From Sphaerolaimus hirsutus (lineage: Eukaryota; Nematoda; Chromadorea; Monhysterida; Sphaerolaimidae), in contig OZ038452.1 in assembly GCA_964036195.1 (NCBI GenBank), positions 23,385,785-23,449,784 of the forward strand: a stretch of 64,000 bases of DNA. The letters are read 5' to 3'. Of the stretch, positions 56,817-64,000 are shown in pieces. Each line of letters begins with the position of its first letter. Position 1 is the stretch's first letter. The notes beneath the pieces are model-generated. The model was not told the DNA's origin, searched no databases, and saw nothing but the letters and a program-made list of their open reading frames with translations. A program made the translations under genes and the position numbers.

Positions 56817-59800
56817 CTGAAATGTACAAAAGTGCACAACTATAAACTGGTGTATGTTGCAGCACATAGTAAATTCTGGTCCTGTATCCAGACGTTTTTG
56901 ATTGTGTTGATATGGAAATGATATTATCAAAAATAATAATCTTTAGCAAAGACCCTACCCGTCACAGAAAGTTTGTTTCTGCATTTGTAATTCTGTGTTC
57001 AAAAAGCATTCAGATGTGAGGGTGAATTTTCTGTGTGCCATGTGGATATTAATTTCAATCAACAAACTTGAACTTCCTTGAAATAGAAGACACCCCAGAT
57101 GCCAGCCAAAATTGCAGGTGCCTGAAGTGATGTAAATTCATATAATGCATTATCTTTTGTAGGTGACCTTGAATTTTAAATCCATACCCTAGCATATATT
57201 GGGTAGCTAATGGATTGAGAAAGCCTGCCATTTCCATAGAACCAAGCAAATTGTGCTGTAGCCCACATAAGCCCGCTAATCTGATATCATAGGGAAGTTT
57301 GGTTTGCCTGACTTCATCAATACACAACTTAATTTGAAAAACAACATGCCAATGCAGGTAGTGCAGTTTCCACATTGATGTATGGCTGATTGTGCATGAA
57401 TGCAGTGTAAATGGAAAAATGTATTGTTGCCATAAACAGAATGCCAGTTGAAAAAGCAAATGCATAGCATAGGCCTGTATTGCATAAACTGATACATGTG
57501 GAATTTTAATGTGTAAAGCATAAATAATAACCTTCTTTTGGTGAATTATCCACTTTAGTCTGCAAATAAGTGATTGGGGTCATATGAAAACCATACAGAA
57601 TCCCAGAGAAAACAGCTAGGCAGATTGCACTGAAAAATGGCATGTGTGTATTTAAGTAAATATCAAAGCAACACAACCTTTAACAAACAATATTTTGACA
57701 TTCAAATGGGTCAGCCCATTTCCTGTCCTATCCTTTTTTGATTCACTAGGCAATTGTTTGTGCATATTTCTGCTCTCCAACAACATATCAACTCCTATAT
57801 TTTGAGTATAGACCATGCTGATTGGTGTAGTGACCATTATCTGATTAGGTTGGGCATAACACGAGATTAAAGTTTGTCAAAAATAAACGTAAACTGTTAA
57901 ACATAAAACATATCACTTAACTTAAAAATTGAATTTTGAAGCTTACTTATTTTGAAATAACCTTGTGAGTAGCATAAATAGATCTATCCCCCTCTGAGGT
58001 GATTCCACTGACACAAGTGCCCTCAGAAAAATATCTATATCCAAATAAATGGCTTTAACTGATCAATTTATAACCAGCTTCAGTGCCAACCTGCACAGGA
58101 GCCTGAATATACACCAAATTTAGGTAGCTAATGGTTGTAGTTTCATCGGGTAGATCCTTATAATGCTTGTCAGAGTATTTCACCAATGCAAAAAGTACAG
58201 CACTGGAAAGGAAAGGGTAAATAAATGGCTGGAGTTGAGAATAATGTTTGAAAGGATGCAGTTTATACCTGAAAATAGTTAGAGCCACACCGGCATATTC
58301 CAGTAAATCACTTTTTGGAACCTCTGCATCCAAGCCAAACCAACCAAACCTGTAATAATGCTAACGGTAGGTAAGTACCTGAAATATGCCAAATAGTAAA
58401 ACAATGAGTGATGTTGAAGGTTAAAGGTTGCTGGGCATAAAAATTACCTAGTGATATGGATGATCGATTTACCATCTACTGTATTTCCTCTAATTACCCC
58501 GGGGGGGGGGGGTATTTTTCCAGAGTGAAAATTTTGAGGGGTATTTCGACGGGGGGGGGTATTTTTTCGCCAGAATTTTTTGAAATTCCAGTTCTAAACT
58601 GCCGTTTGTTAAGTACACGGACGAAGAAAAAAATGAAACAAAAACGGCCATGTGTAAGACTCTAAGTATGTAGATGGTATAAACCATGTTCTAGCATAAC
58701 TAGGGTTGGAAAAAAAACGTTTTTTTTTAACTCGATGTTTTTTTTATAATAAAAAACGTTTTTTTTTAAAAGCTCCCAGATATAACCTTGTGTCAACATA
58801 TATAGGTATATCAGACAGTGGCAATACTCTGTGATGTTATATATGACCATATAATGTCTGTGGAGCCATGGGATAGCATTATAAGTGGTGATTTGTGTCA
58901 AAAATATCCATTTTTCATCGACCTATTGTTCGTATATCGCCTTATAGTCAAATGTTCGTGACTTCAGGTAAAGTTTGGCACGGAATAGTGATCAAACAAC
59001 GTTATAAAACAAGGTTGTTACTTTGGGAGTGAAGTTACACACTGTGGAGGTACATGGAAGCACATTACCTCAATATTATATACTACAGCAACATATGACG
59101 GCTTATTAACCCATGGTAGCATATATAAATGGATACTTTGATACTAAAAATGCCACAAAACCAATGAAAACAACCAGCAATGTCAATTTGTGTGTGAAAT
59201 TGCGCGCTTGCGCGCAAAATTTTTGCAAAATACCCAGTGCTTAGTACTAAAAATTTCGGTCGATGTTTTTTAAAAAAAACATTTCGGACGTCATGTTTTT
59301 TTATAAAAAAAACGTTTAAAAAAAAACATCGGCCAACCCTAAGCATAACACAGTCATTGTTTTTAACGTGTGTTCTGCATTGACCGGATCGCGAACCGCA
59401 GCTTTTATCGTTAACGTTCTCTATACACAAAATGGGGAGGGGGTATTTCGAGGGGCGGGGGTTATAAATTCATAGTGTACATGTTGAGTGGGGGTATTAC
59501 AAGGAAATACGTCAAATATATTAACCCCCACAGGGGTCCCAAATTCAATAAACCCCTGTGTTGGGGGTAATTCACTGTTTGTAGACAGCAATGTCCAGAT
59601 AAAAAACATAAGTGGTAACCTGGCAGTAGCCCAACCAAATGTAATCTCAACGGATCCCCAGATAAGGTAGCCCAATGCGGAACCGATCATATTTGTTATT
59701 GGCTCAGCACAAATGCTTCCTGGAACACTTAAGATATAAGCTTCACTTTCAAACTTGAAATTGACAAAAACGTTGCTCATATACCGTTGCTCACCAGTTG

Positions 59801-61160
59801 CATATATCATGCCAGCCACTGCGGCCCGCGTGTGAAATTGTGGATATGAGCAAATAATATTCGCTATTGTGCCGAGCAAAAATATTCCAATGGACTGAAT
59901 CCACATTACGAAAACGCCTGTTCATTGCAGTAATATATTTAAATCAAAAGTGTGTGCCTAGACTTTCAATACAGACACCCCCTGAATACAAACCCGGCCC
60001 ATTTTATGCCATTTCAATTCAAGGGCGTAAAACTGATGAATTGAATTCAATTACACCATAAGGTGACACCACGACTGGTTCTAGCGTCAAGGGCGTAAAA
60101 CTGATGAACATAGAACTGAAATTATACACTTCAATGTTCACATGTTACAGTCACTGGGGTTTATTTCGAAGGGGGGTCCACTAGGGTTCAAACAGGACCG
60201 CGGTCCCGGTACATGGTTCGGCAAAAAGTCTGTACTGGGCGGTCCCGTTCCCGACCACCCAATCCCGGTCCCCTTCCCGACCACCCAGTTCCGGTCCCGG
60301 TCCCGACCACCCAGTCCCGGTCCCGACCACCCAGTCCCGGTCCCGACAACCCAGTCCCGGTCCCGACCACTCAGTCCCGGTCCCGACCACCCAGTCCCGG
60401 TCCCGACCACCCAGTCCCGGTCCCGACCACCCAGTTACGGGTCCCGACCACCCAGTCCCGGTCCCGACCACCCAGTCCCGGTCCCGACAACCCAGTCCCG
60501 GTCCCGACCACCCAGTCCCGGTCCCGACCACCCAGTCCCGGTCCCGACCACCCAGTTATGGGTCCCGACCACCCAGTCCCGGTACCGACCACCCAGTCCC
60601 GGTCCCGACCACCCAGTCCCGGTCCCGACCACCCAGTCCCGGTCCCGACCACCCAGTTACGGGTCCCGACCACCCAGTCCCGGTCCCGACCACCCAGTCC
60701 CGGTCCCGACAACCCAGTCCCGGTCCCGACCACCCAGTCCCGGTCCCGACCACCCAGTCCCGGTCCCGACCACCCAGTTATGGGTCCCGACCACCCAGTC
60801 CCGGTACCGACCACCCAGTCCCGGTCCCGACCACCCAGTTCCGGTCCCGACCACCCAATCCCGGTCCCGAAAACCCAGTCCCGCTCCCGGTCCCGACATT
60901 AGAATATTTCTGGTCCCAGTTCCGGTCCGAAAAAATGGTCACGTTTGAACCTAGGGTCCACAACGCGAAACAGTTACCAACAATTGACCGACAGAAAGTC
61001 TTGGACACACATTTAAATAGTTATCGCTATTAAAACCTATCCAAAAAGTACACCAACCATCTCTGGTTTCATAAGGTTTCAGTGGCACAAACATGCTGCC
61101 AAAAAAGAGTGTCGCTACTACCAAAGATATTATTCCGTTTATATAGTCTGGTTCAAACAT
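56682..61160 (-). CDS. TMEM144: TMEM144-like multipass transporter gene, 11 exons
   Basis: TMEM144 (GRP-type drug/metabolite transporter fold, about ten TM helices); carbohydrate transport is suggested for the family. Exons on the minus strand: 61160-61058, 59917-59795, 59719-59620, 58349-58269, 58202-58075, 57794-57689, 57629-57532, 57474-about 57356, 57280-57188, 57121-57068, 56816-56682: about 379 aa against 345 in human. Signature matches: LFFGSMFVPLK, MIYATG, GSALGYLIWGS, GWFGLDAE, LAVFSGILYG, ISGLMWATAQFAWF, AILAGIWGVFYFKE. The frame is intact, so probably functional. The exon 8 end is uncertain (no phase-compatible GT donor; a GC donor at 57356 fits). It ends convergently with ABCB8 exon 5. 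Confidence 0.9.
57068..57121 (-). CDS. TMEM144: TMEM144 exon 10
   Basis: 18 codons APAILAGIWGVFYFKEVQ, matching the family FIAAMWGIFMFKEI helix. Acceptor CACTTCAG, donor GTTTGT. Confidence 0.9.
57188..57280 (-). CDS. TMEM144: TMEM144 exon 9
   Basis: ISGLMWATAQFAWFYGNGRL then SQSISYPIYAR. Matches the family LSGVLWAIATCCWF and VVSFPI segments. Acceptor ATATCAG, donor GTATGG. Confidence 0.88.
57356..57474 (-). CDS. TMEM144: TMEM144 exon 8 (3' boundary uncertain)
   Basis: (G)LCYAFAFSTGILFMATIHF then TAFMHNQPYINVETALP, matching the family HFSGIFLTSTVYFL and LYPEAVLP region. Acceptor ATACAG. No GT donor in the right phase; a GC donor after 57356 is assumed. Confidence 0.75.
57532..57629 (-). CDS. 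TMEM144: TMEM144 exon 7
   Basis: (F)AICLAVFSGILYGFHMTPI then TYLQTKVDNSPKE. Matches family SLAVISGVLYGSTFVPI. Acceptor TTTTTCAG, donor GTTATT. Confidence 0.92.
57689..57794 (-). CDS. TMEM144: TMEM144 exon 6 (lumenal loop)
   Basis: (G)VDMLLESRNMHKQLPSESK through HLNVKI(F). Hydrophilic loop, weakly conserved in the family. Acceptor AAAATATAG is weak; donor GTTTGT chosen because it restores the family alignment into exon 7. Confidence 0.65.
58075..58202 (-). CDS. TMEM144: TMEM144 exon 5
   Basis: (S)AVLFALVKYSDKHYKDLPD through IQAPVQVGTEA(G). The first part is the end of a TM helix. Donor GTTATA fits phase with exon 6; an alternative donor GTTGGC at 58090 would end in phase 0. Confidence 0.75.
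58269..58349 (-). CDS. TMEM144: TMEM144 exon 4
   Basis: (R)FGWFGLDAEVPKSDLLEYA then GVALTIF(R). FGWFGLDAE is a TMEM144 signature. Donor GTATAA. Confidence 0.93.
58479..59513. repeat. ACCGTATT-family element in TMEM144 intron 3, split by a hAT-like insertion
   Basis: Ends ACTGTATTTCCTCTAATTAC and ATTACAAGGAAATACGT. The two halves share internal phrases with 52812-53401. The hAT-like element 58701-59341 has inserted within it. Confidence 0.75.
58701..59341. mobile_element. hAT-like MITE, TAGGGTTGG ends (second copy)
   Basis: TIRs TAGGGTTGGAAAAAAAACG and CGGCCAACCCTA, with target duplication AGCATAAC at 58693-58700 and 59342-59349. Core nearly identical to 24775-25450, in the same orientation. 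Confidence 0.94.
59620..59719 (-). CDS. TMEM144: TMEM144 exon 3
   Basis: (G)SICAEPITNMIGSALGYLI then WGSVEITFGWATA(R). Matches family [20 protein letters not shown]. Acceptor GTTCCAG, donor GTTACC. Confidence 0.92.
59795..59917 (-). CDS. TMEM144: TMEM144 exon 2
   Basis: (G)VFVMWIQSIGIFLLGTIAN then AAVAGMIYAT(G). Second TM helix and the conserved WATG-type motif (here YATG). Acceptor AACAG, donor GTGAGC. Confidence 0.93.
60182..60953. mobile_element. hAT-like element made of a 20-bp satellite with 222-bp higher-order repeat
   Basis: Left end TAGGGTTCAAACAGGACC, right end GTTTGAACCTA, target duplication GGGTCCAC at 60174-60181 and 60954-60961. The body is about 30 units of CCGGTCCCGACCACCCAGTC. 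Variant units (AGTTACGGG at 60433 and 60655; AGTTATGGG at 60554 and 60776; GGTACC) recur at exactly 222 bp, showing block duplication. Lies in TMEM144 intron 1. Long Pro/Ser/Arg or Gly-rich frames here are repeat artefacts. Confidence 0.93.
61058..61160 (-). CDS. TMEM144: TMEM144 exon 1
   Basis: ATG at 61160: MFEPDYINGIISLVVATLFF then GSMFVPLKPYETRD(G). First TM helix and the family FGSNFVPLK motif. Donor GTTGGT. Confidence 0.92.
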
Positions 61161-61835
61161 TTTTTATGGACTTTTTTTTGGAAATTTCTTGAATTTTACG
61201 TGAAATTCTTAAGACTTGTTTCGTGGAGATACTTTACCAATAAAAACGAACACGGAATTAATATTTTTGCTGTATGCGCTGTAAAAACGAGTATGCTTTG
61301 TCTTATCTACAACGATGGAAAAAACACAGAAATTGAATACAAAAACTCATTGAGTTTCTGTGTTTTTGTTTTACACAGAAACACGGAAACTCATAAATTT
61401 TGAAAAACTCAAAACTCAAATGAGTTTTTTTTTGAGAACACAGAAACACAGAAACACGGAAACACAGAAAAGTTTTTTGAGTTTTTGTGTTTTTTTCAGC
61501 GAAGTGGTTGAATGCACATTAATTCAGTTAAACTAAACAAGATAAGATAAGCATCTATAGTATGTAAATATGTACATAATGTATTCATATTTTATAATGG
61601 TACAAAAAAGTAATTAAAGATGGCATGCACATCTCATGGTGGATTTGACAATTTAAGTTTTGACATTTAAGTATACCTTATTACCTTGAATAAACCCCCC
61701 CTTGAATTAACTCCCCTCAAAATGGACTGGTGAAATAATAAGTCCCGCCCCCCTTGAAATACCCCCCTCCGGGATGATGTACATCATGTATCCAATGTAC
61801 ATGATGTATTTATTACTGCTTATTTGCATCGCAGC
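61161..61835. other. TMEM144 upstream flank
   Basis: Short ACACAGAAACACGGAAAC-type repeats at 61365-61495 and an ACCGTATT-family fragment from about 61676 that continues after the hAT-like insertion at 63787. No clear promoter motif. Confidence 0.5.
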
Positions 61836-63778
61836 TAGGGTGTCAAAAAATTTTTTTTACGGAAAACGGAAAGGTAAAATTTTTTCACTTTACGGAAAAC
61901 GGAAAACGGAAAGGTAAAAAAAATTTTCTGCCGGAAAACGGAAAGGTAAAAAAATTTCACTCCGCGGAAAACGGAAAACGGAAAGGTAAAAAAAAATTGT
62001 CGGCCGGAAAACAGAAAAATGAAATGCCGGAAAACGGAAAACGGAAAGCAAAATTTTCACGGAAACGGAAAAAAATAAAGTGAAATTAGCATGGTAATAG
62101 ACAAATTTGCAGAAGGAAAACCTGCATGCAGGTTTGCCTGTTTGGCTTTGATTGTGGTAGCTGTACATTCTGCAACTATGGATCATGCCTGTAACTTCAC
62201 TTGTAGTTCAAGCTTAACTGAACCAACAAAAAATCATCAAAAAGTAGCCATAGTGGCCATAGGAAAGGAAACACTACAACAATTTCACAGTCTAGAAGCA
62301 GTGGGAATCACTGATGACCCCTATGCAATTGATAACAACATTGCAGAGGAGATGATAATAAATAGCATAAAATTCAACGACAACAACAAACAATACTATA
62401 TTGACTGGCCGTATAAAGAGAGTATCAGTGACCTGCCCACGGGAAAAGCAGAAGCCTTGGTGCAGTTTAAATCACTGATAAGAAGATTCAACAAAGATCC
62501 AAACTTATTTGAACAATACTGGAAAGTTTTGGACGACCAACTAGAAAAGGGAATAATTGAGATCTGTGACAACAAAACAGACAACAAGGGGATTCATTAC
62601 CTGCCACACCAGCCAGTAATCACGCCATCCAAATCGACATCATGCAGAATCGTGTACAATGGGTCGGCAGGTAAGCCCAGTTTCAACGAGTGCCTTTTTA
62701 GAGGACCAATTACAACACCATTAGCACTGGGCCTACTCCTGAAGTTCAGGGCAGGCAATCTAGCATTAATTGCCGATATTGAAAAAGCATTTTTGCAAAT
62801 AGGATTGCATGACCAAGCTAGAGACTACACATGATTTTTCTGGCTGAAAGATGCCTCAAAACCAGTAACTGAAAATAACTTAATAGTACTTCGTTTTAAA
62901 CGCGTACTGTTTGGACTTGTCTGCAGCCCAGCAATTTTGGGAGCAGTCATAAAATACCATTTAAATGTGACAATAAACAACATGAATGAATATGAAGAAA
63001 ATGAAGGGAACAAAACCAGTTGGCGATGATAATAAACAACATTTACGTCGATAACTTCATCATGAGTGTCACAAATGAAGTTGAAGCTTTAGAACTATAT
63101 TACAAAGTCAAAGCTTTATTTAACCAATGTTCTATGAACATGAGGGAATGGCTGTCAAACTCCAGATCAGTCATGAATGAAATAGCAGAAAATGACAGGA
63201 GTCCAAAGGTGAATAAAATTGTCGCAGTAATGGGCATGAAGTAAAATCACCGAATGGACATGCTGGCAATATCAACACCAAAATTGCAAATTGACAGCAT
63301 CACAACACCAACCAGACGAAACTTGAATAAATTATTGGTGTCAGCATATGACCCAATTGGGTTCACAGCACCTGTTTCACTGACCCTGAAATCCCAGTTG
63401 TCAATGCTGCTCCAAGAGACAAAAACAACACAATGGGCTGAGCCAATTGAAGATAAATACAGAATGGAAAAACAATGGAAAAATGCCAGAAAACTGAAAA
63501 TCGAGCCAGAAAATGAAAAAATGGCCTGGTAAAACGGAAACGGAAAGGTAAAAATTTTTCAGCCGGAAAACGGAAAAATGGGCCAAAAAAACGGAAACGG
63601 AAAGGTAAAAAATTTTCAGCTGCCGGAAAACGGAAAGGTAAAATTTTTTCGGCTGCCGGAAAACGGAAAACGGAAAGGTAAAAATTTTTCGGCTGCCGGA
63701 AAACGGAAAACGGAAAGGTAAAAAATTTCCCTGCGGAAAGGCGGAAACGGAAAACGGAAACGGAAATTTGACACCCTA
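61836..63778. mobile_element. hAT-like element of GGAAAACGGAAAGG satellite carrying a BEL/Pao fragment
   Basis: TIRs TAGGGTGTCAAA and TTTGACACCCTA, target duplication ATCGCAGC at 61828-61835 and 63779-63786. Satellite ACGGAAAACGGAAAGGTAAA occupies about 61858-62075 and 63530-63765. Between them is 1.45 kb of BEL/Pao pol. Inserted in an ACCGTATT-family repeat. Confidence 0.92.
62091..63532 (+). pseudogene. BEL/Pao retrotransposon reverse-transcriptase fragment, inactivated
   Basis: First frame 62091-62834 shows BEL/Pao RT landmarks: HSLEAVGITDD, WPYKESISDLP, GIIEI, HYLPHQPVITP, CRIVYNGSA, FRGPITTPLALGLLLKFR and ADIEKAFLQIGL. An in-frame TGA at 62832 sits where the family has a sense codon. 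The frame then resumes (FFWLKD ... RVLFGLVCSPAILG), shifts before 63020, and the catalytic box reads YVDN instead of YVDD. Another stop follows at 63242. Protease, RNase H and integrase are not evident and there are no BEL LTRs. Confidence 0.9.
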
Positions 63779-63786
63779 ATCGCAGC

Positions 63787-64000
63787 TACACATAGACTTT
63801 ACTAGGTTGTTTAGCTGACTACCGTATTACCTCGAATTAACCCCCCCTTGAATTAACCTCCCCTCGAAATACCCCCCCTAAATTTCGGCTGAGGAAATAA
63901 TAAACCCCCCCCCTCGAAATACCCCCCTAAAATTGAATGTAACGTGAACGTACATGACAAATACCGCAGTTTGTGATTTGTACAATGCAGAACACACGTT
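63787..64000. repeat. ACCGTATT-family element, right part
   Basis: ACCGTATTACCTCGAATTAA at 63821 followed by CCCCCC-rich phrases. From about 63928 it matches 14770-14850 (GTACATGACAAATAC.GCAG and CAATGCAGAACACACGTT). Cut by the window end. Confidence 0.75.

Noticed and set aside
60142..60948. A 268-codon Pro/Ser/Arg-rich open frame and several Gly-rich frames on the other strand
   Set aside because: All are translations of a 20-bp satellite inside a hAT-like element; repeat units free of stops give long frames on both strands.

Overview
The window is a transposon-rich piece of a nuclear animal genome, most likely an arthropod. It carries spliced genes with kilobase introns, exons of three recognisable eukaryotic genes, and hundreds of bases of inverted-repeat elements between them. 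The arthropod call rests on the calcineurin peptide, which has an RTGEP stretch in the N-lobe and an [14 protein letters not shown] stretch resembling insect CanA, and on an arthropod-type TATA plus TCAGT initiator in the LTR promoter. I saw no bacterial genes, tRNAs, rRNAs or CRISPR arrays.

Layout. (1) 1-27373, minus strand: the calcineurin A catalytic subunit gene (CanA/PPP3C). Nine constitutive exons in perfect phase register are followed by two alternative versions (10a and 10b) of a 98-bp exon in the autoinhibitory region. The last exons lie off the left edge. (2) 27374-31356: upstream flank, with one unrecognised 100-aa ORF. (3) 31357-49325: a 17,969-bp Ty3/gypsy-type LTR retrotransposon with 2,658-bp LTRs, GTAG target duplications, gag-pol, and an extra 1,518-aa ORF for a UPF1-like superfamily 1 helicase where an env gene would sit. 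(4) 49326-53765: repeats plus two short, unrecognised gene candidates. In one of them the intron coincides with a MITE. (5) 53766-55589, plus strand: the first five exons of a mitochondrial ABCB8-type transporter. (6) 56682-61160, minus strand: an 11-exon TMEM144-like transporter gene, either downstream of a truncated ABCB8 or nested inside one of its introns. (7) 61836-63778: a hAT-like element made of a short satellite and carrying a dead BEL/Pao pol fragment.

Inverted-repeat elements fill nearly all introns. They fall into recurring families. One is a hAT-like group with TAGGG ends and exact 8-bp target duplications, whose interiors are satellite arrays. Others have termini ACCGTATT (with long poly-C/G runs), TATACTCGG, GGTGCCA, or hairpin CACACACGCTAGTT.

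The strongest leads are the helicase-bearing giant retrotransposon, the mutually exclusive calcineurin exon pair with a 0.5-kb palindrome between its members, the satellite-bodied hAT-like family, and the MITE-derived intron. All calls come from reading the sequence and family knowledge; no database was searched. Splice sites were chosen from homology and codon phase.
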